Positions 43,763 through 51,533 of a DNA stretch of 64,000 bases are shown here, one piece after another. Source of the stretch: Aquibaculum sediminis (lineage in GTDB: Bacteria > Pseudomonadota > Alphaproteobacteria > Kiloniellales > DSM-21159); the NCBI RefSeq assembly GCF_040712085.1, contig NZ_JBFCVK010000008.1:1-64000 (forward strand), in the 5' to 3' direction. The translations under genes and the position numbers were made by a program. How positions within the stretch are numbered: position 1 is the stretch's first letter; the number at the start of each line of letters is the position of its first letter. The notes beneath the pieces were generated by a model. It had not been told where the DNA came from and ran no database searches. It saw only the letters and a program-made list of their open reading frames with translations.

Positions 43763-44662
43763 TCAGGCCTCGGCCATCCGGGCACTGTTGAGTTCGCAGG
43801 AATTGGCGATATCCGAGACGGTCGCACGCTGCATGTCGCGGCGCCAGCGCAGATCGTCGAACTCGGTTCCCCGGTGCATGGTGCAGCGGTTGTCCCACAT
43901 TACCAGATCGTTCTGACGCCAACGATGGGTGTAGACGAACTGCCGCTGGGTCGCGTGCGCCATCAGCTCGTCGAGCAGCGCTTTGCCCTCGGCCTCGGGC
44001 AGCCCGACGATGCCCCCGATATGAGACGCGAGATAGAGTGACCTGCGGCCGCTTTCCGGGATGGTCCGCACCAGGACTTGATGGACGGTCGGCATGCCCG
44101 CCTTCTCCTCCTCGGAGAAGTTGGTGAAGCCCAGCTTCGCCCGTGAGTTCATGATGGAGTGTTCGGCGATTAGGTCGTCGATGCGCTGTTTGGTGGCCTC
44201 GGGAAGCGCGTCATAGGCTGCGCGCTCATCGGCGAACTGCGTATGCCCACCGATCGGCGCCACCTCCCGCCCATAAAGCAGGGACGCGCGCGCCGGAAGG
44301 TGGCGAAAGGAGCTGTCCGTGTGCCAAAGGCGATTTCCCAGCTGGAACATGCGCATCCGGCTATTCTTGTCCCAGACTTCATCCTCTCCGTTGAGATTGG
44401 AGACGTCGGAAAACTCCATGCCCAGGCGCAGCTTCTTCTCGCTGCTGTAGACGGGAATCGCCGTCTCGAGCGGGCCGATGTGGCGCGCGAACTCCAGGTG
44501 CTGCTCGTGAGTCAATTCCTGGGCCGGGAATATCAGGACCGCATACTGCCAGAAGGCCTGCTTGATCTCCTCGACCACCTCCGGCGCCAATGGCTGCGAA
44601 AGATCCACGTCCCCAATCTCGGCAGCGAAATCGGGGGTTACAGGATAAATGCTGATGCTCAA
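43763..44662 (-). CDS. TauD/TfdA-family 2-oxoglutarate dioxygenase
   Basis: A 299-residue Fe(II)/2-oxoglutarate oxygenase. The iron facial triad is His114 and Asp116 in LWHTDSSFR and His263 in WDNRCTMHRG; Arg279 in RRDMQRATVSD would bind 2-oxoglutarate. Members oxidise taurine, 2,4-D or similar acids; the NPL of substrate is not readable. The start codon is TTG at 44662 after GGGAAGGGCG, since no ATG lies near the conserved MSISIYPVTP opening. It converges with the GST gene. Confidence 0.9.
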   Translation of the reverse strand: MSISIYPVTPDFAAEIGDVDLSQPLAPEVVEEIKQAFWQYAVLIFPAQELTHEQHLEFARHIGPLETAIPVYSSEKKLRLGMEFSDVSNLNGEDEVWDKNSRMRMFQLGNRLWHTDSSFRHLPARASLLYGREVAPIGGHTQFADERAAYDALPEATKQRIDDLIAEHSIMNSRAKLGFTNFSEEEKAGMPTVHQVLVRTIPESGRRSLYLASHIGGIVGLPEAEGKALLDELMAHATQRQFVYTHRWRQNDLVMWDNRCTMHRGTEFDDLRWRRDMQRATVSDIANSCELNSARMAEA

Positions 44663-44835
44663 GTGGACGCCCTTCCCTGGTGGTTTGGTCTTGCCTGGAA
44701 TACCGATCAGTAGGCTAGAGTGCCACCGAGTATAGCGTCAAGGCATGATGGCCCGCCGCACTCACAGCAAAGCGCGTTCCGCCTCTGGCAAAAGCGAACG
44801 AAATCGCCTATAGCTGCGCAACACCATTGGATCCA

Positions 44836-44872
44836 GACCGGATTGACGCATCGAATTTGATGCCATCCGGTC
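44836..44872. repeat. Palindrome with GACCGGAT arms just upstream of tRNA-Thr
   Basis: GACCGGAT...GCATC and GATG...ATCCGGTC form a 37-base imperfect palindrome ending 7 bases before the tRNA. The outer arms are the same as those of the 60-bp palindrome at 49136-49195. Confidence 0.65.
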
Positions 44873-44879
44873 CTGGGGC

Positions 44880-44955
44880 GCCGGCTTAGCTCAGCTGGTA
44901 GAGCAACCGCCTTGTAAGCGGTAGGTCGCGGGTTCGACTCCTGCAGCCGGCACCA
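44880..44955 (+). tRNA. tRNA-Thr (anticodon TGT)
   Basis: A 76-nucleotide cloverleaf. Acceptor arms GCCGGCT and AGCCGGC pair fully, with discriminator A and encoded CCA. The D-arm contains AGCTCAGCTGGTAGAGC, the anticodon stem ACCGC/GCGGT encloses loop CTTGTAA (anticodon TGT at 44913-44915), and the T-arm has GGTTCGACTCC. It reads ACA threonine codons. Confidence 0.96.
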
Positions 44956-44976
44956 TCATTCCCATGTTCATTCCCC

Positions 44977-45276
44977 CGTCCTCGCAAGTGACCGCCTCTT
45001 TCCCCCGTCATTGCGAGCGACCCCTCCTCCCCCGTGATGCGAACGACCTCTTCTCCACCGTCATTGCGAGCGACCAGCGGGAGCGCGGCAATCCAGGGCC
45101 ACAGGCAAACCGCCCTGGATTGCCGCGTCGGCCTAACGGCCTCCTCGCAATGACGGGGTTGGGAGTGTGTCGGCTCCGCGTCCTCGTGATGGCGGCGGTG
45201 AGAGCGTGCCGGCTGCGCGCCCCTGGCAATGACGGGAGTGAGAGCGTGCCGGCTTCGCCTCCTTGCAAGGACGGAC
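44977..45276. repeat. Palindromic repeat with arrays of half-arms on both sides
   Basis: The core (45058-45156) is a long hairpin: outer arms CCGTCATTGCGAG / CTCGCAATGACGG and inner arms GGCAATCCAGGGC / GCCCTGGATTGCC. To the left, the outer left arm (CGTCATTGCGAGCGACC) recurs in four degenerate copies at 44977, 45006, 45033 and 45059. To the right, the outer right arm (CCTCGCAATGACGGG) recurs at 45143, 45182, 45221 and 45259, each followed by GAGAGCGTGCCGGCT-like text. Elements starting CATTGCGAGCGA are widespread in bacterial genomes; the symmetric array is unusual. It fills the gap between tRNA-Thr and the porin terminator; no gene is seen there. Confidence 0.85.
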
Positions 45277-45321
45277 TGAGCCAAGACGCAAGGAACGTCT
45301 TTGCCAACCCACAACGCGAAA

Positions 45322-45349
45322 GGGGCGCCCGAGGGCGCCCCTTTTTTTT
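45322..45349 (+). terminator. Rho-independent terminator
   Basis: An 8-bp stem (GGGGCGCC / GGCGCCCC) with loop CGAG followed by eight T. In the plus direction it would stop transcription coming from tRNA-Thr; on the minus strand, with the A-run before the stem and TTT after it, it could also end the porin transcript. Confidence 0.88.
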
Positions 45350-45381
45350 GCGCTGCCGAAGCAGTGCGATCGGCGATGCGA

Positions 45382-46596
45382 TCAGAAGTTCATCTGCACA
45401 CCGAAGAGACCAGCAACGGCATTGCCGTCATAGTTGCTGTTGCCGCTCTTGAAGTCGCCATACTGGACAGAACCGACCAGGTTCACACCCGGGGCAAAGG
45501 CATACCGCGCCCCAAAGTCGTAAACATAGGTGCGTGGGTTGTTGTTCTGACCAATGCCACCGATGACGGGATTAAGGACAGGGTTATTCTGATTAGAACC
45601 CTTCATCCACGCTGCACCGAACGACGGACCAAAGGTGAAGCGGTCAACGGTGTAGGTCAAACCAGCAGTAACCTGGTGGGTCTTAATGCCGGACATACCC
45701 ATGTTGTTCCAGTTATAGGCAACACCGGCGTCCAGTCCACCAAAGCCCACGTTAGCACCAAGACCATAGGTCCAAGCCCGCTTGTCATTCAGGCCGACAC
45801 CCTGGATGAGGTTCTTCGCACCCTGATTCCAAGTACCAGTCTCAAAACCGGCAGACAAACCAACGCTGAACTGGTCAAAGCTCTGCTGATAGTTCGCACT
45901 CAGACCGAAGAGATTCTGCAGATCGCTGCCCAGGCTCGCCGTGGCGGTGGCATTCTGCGCAGAGAGATTACCGATGAAGCGGTTGTTCATGTTTTCACGG
46001 TTACGCTGATCCGGCGCAAAGGTGAAACCGGCCTGGAAGCCTGCAAACCGCGGCGACATGTAGGTGAAGTTCATGGAACGGTTGATGTAGTAGGTCGGCG
46101 TTGCGATCCCACGCATATTGTTGGTCGCAGCCATACCCTGGGAGTGGCCGGTATCATCAATGCCCCAGCCGGCAGTCGGCGGAGACACATGCATCAGGTA
46201 CGGCGCAGAGTACATGGTGCCGAAGTTCACGCGACCGAAACCGCCGTCAGCATAGACATAGGCGCGGTTGTTGGACATGCCGCCGGTGCCGCCACCCATC
46301 GCTTCGTACTGGGTGTGGAAACCAATGGTCATGCCGTTATCCAGGGTCTGGGAACCCTGAATGGTGTAACGAGCACGCTGCTGGAAATCGTATGCGCGGA
46401 TCTGCTGTTCCTTGACCTGGCCAGCGGGATTGAGCCGCGGCGGCCCATCGTTATCACGAACAACGGCGAGCGCGTTGTAGAAGCCGCCGATCTGGAGCTG
46501 GAAGCCCTCGGCTTCCTGGGCCTGGACCGGGCTGCCGGCGACGGCAACGCCCCCGACCACGGCCGCGGCGGTTGCCGCGAGAAGCATCTTCTTCAT
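45382..46596 (-). CDS. Gram-negative outer-membrane porin
   Basis: A 404-residue porin. A Sec signal peptide (MKKMLLAATAAAVVGGVAVA...VQA-QE) is followed by LQIGGFYNALAVVRDNDG and regular alternating aromatic strands (for example FGRVNFGTMYSAPYLM, FGVQMNF at the end). The terminal Phe is the outer-membrane assembly signal. The pattern matches the alphaproteobacterial general-porin type (Porin_4). It has a lower-GC, A/T-ending codon choice compared with neighbours, as expected of a highly expressed gene. A terminator lies 33 bases past the stop. Confidence 0.9.
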   Translation of the reverse strand: MKKMLLAATAAAVVGGVAVAGSPVQAQEAEGFQLQIGGFYNALAVVRDNDGPPRLNPAGQVKEQQIRAYDFQQRARYTIQGSQTLDNGMTIGFHTQYEAMGGGTGGMSNNRAYVYADGGFGRVNFGTMYSAPYLMHVSPPTAGWGIDDTGHSQGMAATNNMRGIATPTYYINRSMNFTYMSPRFAGFQAGFTFAPDQRNRENMNNRFIGNLSAQNATATASLGSDLQNLFGLSANYQQSFDQFSVGLSAGFETGTWNQGAKNLIQGVGLNDKRAWTYGLGANVGFGGLDAGVAYNWNNMGMSGIKTHQVTAGLTYTVDRFTFGPSFGAAWMKGSNQNNPVLNPVIGGIGQNNNPRTYVYDFGARYAFAPGVNLVGSVQYGDFKSGNSNYDGNAVAGLFGVQMNF

Positions 46597-46784
46597 GTCT
46601 TGTGGTCCCCTTGAAAGAGTTCTGTAGAACGGACGCGAACTGGCCTGCGCTCCGTCGAGAGTTCCCTTACCCCTCCGCGGGAGCCGCGGTCAATTGGATC
46701 ACGACCCGGATCGTTGCCAAAATGCCGGACTGTTGCATTCCAGTCACAGAAACCGGCCACAGGGGGCTTTTTGGGCAGCCTTGG

Positions 46785-47021
46785 CTACCGTCGGCGCCCG
46801 CGACCGGCGCCACTCCGGCGCGCCTTCGCCCGGCCCAGGGCCATGGCAATGGCTGGGATGAAAACCAACAGTGTGAGTGCGATGCCACGGGCGAAGCGCC
46901 GGTCCTCGGACCAGTCGATCACCCCGAGCGACATCCCTGCAATGAGGCCCAGCACCAGCAGCGCCGCCACGACCATCAGCAAGAGTCGCACACGCGCCAC
47001 TCTGCGCAGGAAGCTACTCAT
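46785..47021 (-). CDS. Small two-helix membrane protein, hypothetical
   Basis: A 78-residue protein with two hydrophobic helices (VRLLLMVVAALLVLGLIAGM and GIALTLLVFIPAIAMALG), a basic N-terminus and an Arg-rich tail (RAKARRSGAGRGRRR). No family is recognised. It is oriented like the porin and cobT genes; upstream lies a CATTGCGAGCGA-type repeat element. Confidence 0.55.
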   Translation of the reverse strand: MSSFLRRVARVRLLLMVVAALLVLGLIAGMSLGVIDWSEDRRFARGIALTLLVFIPAIAMALGRAKARRSGAGRGRRR

Positions 47022-47066
47022 GGTGTGGCGAAGTGGTTTGCCCGGGTCTCACTGGCGCTCTTTCCC

Positions 47067-47163
47067 TCGTCATTGCGAGCGAGCGAAGCGAGCGCGGCAA
47101 TCCAGGGCCAGGAGCGGCCGCCCTGGATTGCTGCGTCGGCCCGTCGGGCTCCTCGCGATGATG
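47067..47163. repeat. Second copy of the CATTGCGAGCGA palindromic element
   Basis: Outer arms TCGTCATTGCGAG / CTCGCGATGA and inner arms GGCAATCCAGGGC / GCCCTGGATTGC match the core at 45058-45156 arm for arm, with the loop changed. Unlike the first copy it has no flanking half-arm arrays. It lies between cobT and the small membrane-protein gene. Confidence 0.85.
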
Positions 47164-47190
47164 CGGGTGTGGGGCGTGGTGCATCCCCCC

Positions 47191-48162
47191 TCACTCCTCA
47201 CGTGTGGCCATGCCGGTGTGGCAGGCGACGGCGGCCTGGAGGAGGGGAACGGCCAGCGCGGCGCCGAGGCCATCGCCGCTGGCGAGATCGAGGTCGAGCA
47301 GCGGGCGGCGATCGAGGTTACGGGCCAGGCGTTCGGCCGCTGGGTCACTGGCAAGCTGGGCCAGGTGGCAGTGGTCCAGCAACGCCGGGTCCCGGGCGTG
47401 CAGCACGGCCGCAGCGGCGAGTGCAGGAAAGCCGTCGAGGAGTACCGGGGTGCGCGCCAGCCGGCAGGCCAGGATCGCGCCGACGATGGCGGCGGTCTCC
47501 AGCCCGCCGAAGCAGCGCAGCACCTCCAGCGGATCGTCCAGCGCCGCGCGGTTGGCTGCCAGGCCTTCGGCAAGCCAGGCGCCGGCCTCTGCCGGCGCGC
47601 CTGCGGGCAGCCAATCGCCGGCCTCGCCGCCGAACAACGCGAGGCAGAGCGCCGCGGCCGAGAGGTCGCTGCCCTGCGCGATCGCCCCCAGCCCCATGAC
47701 GTCGAAGCCCTGCTCCACCGCCATCATGCCGTAGGAAAGCGCGCGCGCACAGTCGGCTTCGCTCAGCGCCGGACCGCGGGTGAAATCGGCGCTGGGCTGG
47801 TCCACGGCCATCTCATAGACGCGCAGATCGCTGTCCCAGGTGGCGGCCACCTGGTTGATCGCCGCGCCGCCGCTGACGGTCGCCTGCACCCGCCGGGCGG
47901 TCTCGGCAAGATCGGCGCCCGTGCGTTCGGCGATGCCGTGATTGGCCGCAAAGAGGGCAACGCGCGGGCGCTCCAGGCGCGGGCCGGCGTTCTGCCAGGC
48001 CGCAAGCCAGAGCGCGAGCTCGCCCAGGCGCCCGAGACCGCCCGGCGGCAGAGCCAGCGCAGACTGGCGTGCCTGGGCTGCGGCCGTGGCCGCCTCGTCG
48101 GGACCCGGTAGCTCGCGCAGCAACGCGCGAATCTCATCGAGGCGGGGTTCGTCCTGGGCCAT
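47191..48162 (-). CDS. cobT: CobT-like nicotinate-nucleotide:dimethylbenzimidazole phosphoribosyltransferase
   Basis: A 323-residue protein of the CobT family, which makes alpha-ribazole phosphate for the lower ligand of cobalamin. Family segments are QARQSALALPPGGLGRLGEL, LFAANHGIAERTGADLAETA, TVSGGAAINQVA, MMAVEQGFDVMGLGAIAQGS and LARTPVLLDGFPALAAAAVL. Two oddities: the usual GEGxGA stretch near the C-terminus, which I associate with the catalytic glutamate, reads SGDGLGAAL, and the protein ends at GMATREE instead of continuing FxEAGVS. Length is about 10-30 residues below typical. It may still be active, or be a divergent paralogue. A divergent CbiB-like gene lies 1.1 kb away. Confidence 0.85.
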   Translation of the reverse strand: MAQDEPRLDEIRALLRELPGPDEAATAAAQARQSALALPPGGLGRLGELALWLAAWQNAGPRLERPRVALFAANHGIAERTGADLAETARRVQATVSGGAAINQVAATWDSDLRVYEMAVDQPSADFTRGPALSEADCARALSYGMMAVEQGFDVMGLGAIAQGSDLSAAALCLALFGGEAGDWLPAGAPAEAGAWLAEGLAANRAALDDPLEVLRCFGGLETAAIVGAILACRLARTPVLLDGFPALAAAAVLHARDPALLDHCHLAQLASDPAAERLARNLDRRPLLDLDLASGDGLGAALAVPLLQAAVACHTGMATREE

Positions 48163-48435
48163 GAAAGGCGGCTCCTCGTCGTCATATCAGTAAGGGTCTG
48201 GCGGGTTAGGCTCTAGCGGGGTCTGGCGCCGATGCTCCTACAGACCGGCCGCCATTTCCAGGGCGCCTTGCTGCAGGCGCGCTGCCTGTCTATGAGGGAC
48301 AACAGAGTGGGAAAGGAAGGCAGCGTCGGCGCAAATCTTCGCTTGGCATAGTGTCGCAGCCACCTTTCCGCCACGAAACGCGGCTTGAATGCCCTGCCAC
48401 ATCCCGGCGAATCGATTCGCAACGAGGAAACAGCC

Positions 48436-49137
48436 ATGCACAGTTCCATCCTCCGCCCGGCCCTGCCCCGCCTGCTCATGCTGCTGCTAGCGGCGTTGAT
48501 GCTCCTGGGGCTGCAGCAACCGGCCGCGGCCGACGACCGCGACGACGCCGCCGACCTGGTGGAGCGCTCGCGGCTGACCCTGACCTCCCTGCTGCGCGAC
48601 CCGCAGTATGAGCAGCTCCAGCCCTATCTGGAAGCGGCCAGCGGCGTCATCATCTTTCCGCAGCTCGTGCGCGGCGGCTTCATCATCGGGGCCGAGGGGG
48701 GCAGTGGCGTGCTGCTGGCCCGTGGCGCCGACAATGTCTGGGGCCCGCCCGCCTTCGTACGCCTGACCGCCGGCTCCATCGGACTGCAGATCGGCGGGCA
48801 GGTCTCGGAGACCGTGCTGGTGATCATGAATGACGGGGCCCTGGACGCCGTGCTGGCGCGCAAATTCAGTTTCGGCGGCGACCTCTCCATCGCCGTCGGC
48901 CCGGTGGGCCAGGGCGTGCGCGCCAGCTCGACCGCCAATTTCGGCGGTGACATCGTCGCCTTTTCCCGCAACCAGGGGCTCTTCGGCGGCGGCTCGCTGG
49001 AAGGCGCGGCACTGACCCCGCGCAATGCGCTCAATGCCGCCTACTACGATGCGCCCGACGCCACCTCCTTCGAGATCACGGTGGAGCGGCGTTATCGCAA
49101 CCCGCAGGCCGAACCGCTGATCGAAGTGCTGCCATAG
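48436..49137 (+). CDS. SYLF-domain (Ysc84-like) lipid-binding protein
   Basis: A 233-residue exported protein. The signal peptide (LPRLLMLLLAALMLLGLQQP-AAAD) precedes a SYLF domain: YLEAASGVIIFPQLVRGGFI, IGAEGGSGVLLARGADNVWG, PPAFVRLTAGSIGLQIGGQV and FSRNQGLFGGGSLEGAALTP. SYLF domains bind phosphoinositides or lipids; the bacterial role is unclear, probably envelope-associated. GAGGAAA precedes the ATG. Its TAG stop codon is the beginning of a 60-bp palindromic repeat. Confidence 0.9.
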   Translation: MHSSILRPALPRLLMLLLAALMLLGLQQPAAADDRDDAADLVERSRLTLTSLLRDPQYEQLQPYLEAASGVIIFPQLVRGGFIIGAEGGSGVLLARGADNVWGPPAFVRLTAGSIGLQIGGQVSETVLVIMNDGALDAVLARKFSFGGDLSIAVGPVGQGVRASSTANFGGDIVAFSRNQGLFGGGSLEGAALTPRNALNAAYYDAPDATSFEITVERRYRNPQAEPLIEVLP

Positions 49138-49195
49138 ACCGGATCGCATTCAATCTGAACCACAAGGTTTCAGATTGAACGCGTGAATCCGGTCT
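49136..49195. repeat. 60-bp imperfect palindrome, GGATCGC family
   Basis: Arms AGACCGGAT...TTCAATCTGAA and TTCAGATTGAA...ATCCGGTCT. The first bases are part of the TAG stop of the SYLF gene. The left arm is repeated almost exactly at 23183-23213. It lies between two convergent genes and could work as a terminator. Confidence 0.8.
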
Positions 49196-49210
49196 ATTGC
49201 CAAAGAGATA

Positions 49211-49270
49211 GTGCAGATTCACGCGTTCAACTTGGATCGCAAAGCGATCCCAATCAAACGCGATCTGCAC
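49211..49270. repeat. Second 60-bp imperfect palindrome
   Basis: Outer arms GTGCAGAT / ATCTGCAC and inner arms TTGGATCGC / GCGATCC with a short AAA loop. Its left arm GATTCACGCGTTCAA is the exact reverse complement of 49172-49188 region text in the preceding palindrome, so the two elements are related. It ends 10 bases before the stop of the CbiB-like gene. Confidence 0.75.
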
Positions 49271-49279
49271 TAAGCGAGT

Positions 49280-50218
49280 TCAACCGGCCAGCAACAGGCG
49301 CAGGAGCAGCAGACAAAGCAGCGCGCCGCCGTGCAGCAGGCAGGCCTGGGTGAAAAGCGACAGGCCTGCCGGCAGGGCAGCGGTCGCCGGCAGGGCCTGC
49401 GCCAGGGCGGCCAGGATGGTCTCCGGCCGCCGGCCCCAGGGCCGGCGCAGCGCGCTCTCGTCTCCACTGCGCCAGGCCGGCAAGAGACGCAGAGCCAGGG
49501 CCAGCAGCAGCCCCGCCAACCGACTCGGCAGCCATTCCACCGCCCGCGCCAGGCGCAGCGCCGCTTCGCCGAACGCGCCCGCCTCCGGCGCCCGCCCCGG
49601 CTCGTAGAGCGCGACACCGCCATAGAGGCGGGCGAGCAGCAGGCTGACCTGCTGCACCGCCAGCCCGCCGGGGCCGAGCAGGACGTACCAGAGGACCGGA
49701 GAGATGAGGCTGTCCGCCAGGCGCCGACCCAGGGCCGTCAGGGCAGCCGGCAGCACGGCAGGCGCATCGAGACGCTCGGCTTGCAGGGGTGTGATGTCTC
49801 CGGCTGCAAGCCGCAGCAGCGACGCACGCGCCGTCTGCAGATCGCCACGCCCCAGTGCCGCGGTCACCGCAGCCGCCTCCTGCCAGGTGCGACGCTGGCG
49901 CAGCAGCAGGATCAGAAGCAGCAGTTCCAGGGACCAGGCGAAGGGGTAGAAGCGCGTGAACAGCGCCAGGAGCCACCCGGCCGTACCGGCCGCTACCAGT
50001 AGAAAGATCGTGACGAGCCAGCCGCGCAGCCGACGCGCGGCCAGCGAACGCTCCGGCCGATTCAGCCGCCGTTCCAGGGCGCGGGCCAGCCGTACGACCG
50101 CAGCGCGCGGGCGCGAGAGCAGCCCGCCGAACCAGCCGAGACGCCCCAGGTACACCTCCAGGGCCAGGGCGGCGAGCAGAAGAAAGAGCGGATCGGCGTA
50201 GCCATAGGCGCCGGGCAT
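49280..50218 (-). CDS. CobD/CbiB-like membrane protein (divergent)
   Basis: A 312-residue protein with several hydrophobic segments. The opening DPLFLLLAALALEVYLGRLG, the ALERRLNRPERS segment, RLADSLISPVLWYVLLGPGG and LARLYGGVALYEPG follow the pattern of adenosylcobinamide-phosphate synthase (CbiB/CobD), which attaches aminopropanol to cobyric acid at the membrane. The usual HPV motif region is altered (WFGGLLSRPRAAVVRLARAL), so it is a divergent member. Nearness to the cobT-like gene supports a cobalamin role. The start ATG at 50218 has a weak ribosome binding site. Confidence 0.7.
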   Translation of the reverse strand: MPGAYGYADPLFLLLAALALEVYLGRLGWFGGLLSRPRAAVVRLARALERRLNRPERSLAARRLRGWLVTIFLLVAAGTAGWLLALFTRFYPFAWSLELLLLILLLRQRRTWQEAAAVTAALGRGDLQTARASLLRLAAGDITPLQAERLDAPAVLPAALTALGRRLADSLISPVLWYVLLGPGGLAVQQVSLLLARLYGGVALYEPGRAPEAGAFGEAALRLARAVEWLPSRLAGLLLALALRLLPAWRSGDESALRRPWGRRPETILAALAQALPATAALPAGLSLFTQACLLHGGALLCLLLLRLLLAG

Positions 50219-50350
50219 GAGAGGCCCCCGAAGCGGAAAAGGGCCGACAGAATGGCGACCTGCCCCCCTGCGCCGCAAGGCCGCAGCCGCGCCCGGTGGC
50301 ACTGACGGTCCGCTTGGGTTAGATCAGAGCCCGAGGAGAAGGAATCATCG

Positions 50351-50977
50351 ATGCAAAATCCCCTGTTCCGACGCGCGATCATCATCCTGCTGGCCGGGCT
50401 CGTCCTGCTGGGCGCCGCCTTGGCGGGCGCACTTTGGTTGCGCCAGTCCCCGGAACACCGCGACGGCATGATGGGCGAGGCCGCCATCGGCGGCTCCTTC
50501 GAACTGGTGGATCAGAACGGCGCGCCCTTCACCGAGCAGGACCTGGAAGGGCACTATTCCCTGGTCTTCTTCGGCTACACCTACTGCCCCGACTTCTGCC
50601 CGCAGACGCTGCTGACGGTGACCGAGGCGCTGGACCAGCTGGCCGAAGACGCACCGGAAAAGGCCGATGCGGTCGTGCCGATCTTCATCACCGTGGACCC
50701 GGAGCGCGACACGGTGGAGGCCATGAACGCCTATTCCCAGCACTTCCACGAAAGCCTGGTCGCGCTCACGGGCTCAGAAGAGCAGATCGCGGAAACCGCG
50801 CGCGCCTATCGCGTCTTCTACCGGAAGGTCGAGGAGGAGTCCTACAGCGACTACCTGATGGACCACTCGACCTTCGTGTTCCTGATGGGCCCCGACGGCA
50901 AGTACATCACCCACTACACCCACGGCACGGCCCCGGAAGAAATCGCCACCGCACTGGACGAGCGGGTCGCCGGATAG
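50351..50977 (+). CDS. SCO1/SenC-family copper chaperone
   Basis: A 208-residue membrane-anchored thioredoxin-fold protein. An N-terminal anchor (RAIIILLAGLVLLGAALAGA) is followed by FFGYTYCPDFCPQTLLTVTE with the CPDFCP copper site, ITVDPERDTVEAMNAYSQHF, and the third ligand His in YLMDHSTFVFLMGPDG. It acts in the periplasm in assembling the CuA centre of cytochrome oxidase or in related redox roles. GGAGAAGGA precedes the ATG. No oxidase genes are near. Confidence 0.93.
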   Translation: MQNPLFRRAIIILLAGLVLLGAALAGALWLRQSPEHRDGMMGEAAIGGSFELVDQNGAPFTEQDLEGHYSLVFFGYTYCPDFCPQTLLTVTEALDQLAEDAPEKADAVVPIFITVDPERDTVEAMNAYSQHFHESLVALTGSEEQIAETARAYRVFYRKVEEESYSDYLMDHSTFVFLMGPDGKYITHYTHGTAPEEIATALDERVAG

Positions 50978-51014
50978 GTTCGGCTCCCCCGAAAGACTGG
51001 CCCGAAAGCCTGGA

Positions 51015-51458
51015 TCAGCGGGCGAAGACGCGCGCTGGGTCCTTGAAGGCCTTGAACTCGAGCGCGTTGCCGCTGGGGTCGGTGAAGAACATCGTCGCCT
51101 GTTCGCCCACCTGGCCCTTGAAGCGGACGTGCGGCTCGATGATGAAGGCCGTGTCCGCCGCCTTCAGGCGCTCGGCCAGGGCGTGCCAGGCGTCCCACTC
51201 CAGGATCGCACCGAAGTGGCGCACCGGCACCTGGTCGCCGTCGACCTCGTTGGTCTGGGCGCGGGCCACTTCGTCGGGGCGCAGATGGGCCGAGATCTGG
51301 TGACCGAAGAAATCGAAGTCGATCCAGCGTTCCGCCTCGCGCCCCAGCCCGCAGCCCAGGACATCGAGATAGAAACGCCGGGTCGCCTCGAGATCGGCGA
51401 CCGGGAAGGCCATGTGGAAGGGAGGCATCGTGGTGGCGGATGCGGTGCTGTCAGACAT
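51015..51458 (-). CDS. VOC-superfamily protein
   Basis: A 147-residue glyoxalase/dioxygenase-fold protein. MAFPVADLEATRRFYLDVLG opens the first module; FFGHQISAHLRPDE and EQATMFFTDPSGNALEFKAF carry the usual metal-site strands with His and Glu. Homologues form a conserved 'VOC' group of about 140 residues without a known substrate. It converges with the SCO gene and lies 75 bases before the next gene, glnD. Confidence 0.88.
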   Translation of the reverse strand: MSDSTASATTMPPFHMAFPVADLEATRRFYLDVLGCGLGREAERWIDFDFFGHQISAHLRPDEVARAQTNEVDGDQVPVRHFGAILEWDAWHALAERLKAADTAFIIEPHVRFKGQVGEQATMFFTDPSGNALEFKAFKDPARVFAR

Positions 51459-51533
51459 GGGAGAAGTCCTCGTCGGAAGAAGTTATGCCGCTGAAAGTCG
51501 GTTGGCCGGGGCGAAGGGTCAAGTCCGCGCCGG

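Noticed and set aside
44956..45300. Possible CRISPR array, because of regularly spaced repeats
   Set aside because: Repeats are short, degenerate and of two types with different periods; no leader or cas genes; they are the arms of a palindromic element.
46101..46415. Plus-strand frame rich in Arg and Cys within the porin gene
   Set aside because: Antisense shadow of the porin, which has a signal peptide, strand pattern and terminal Phe.
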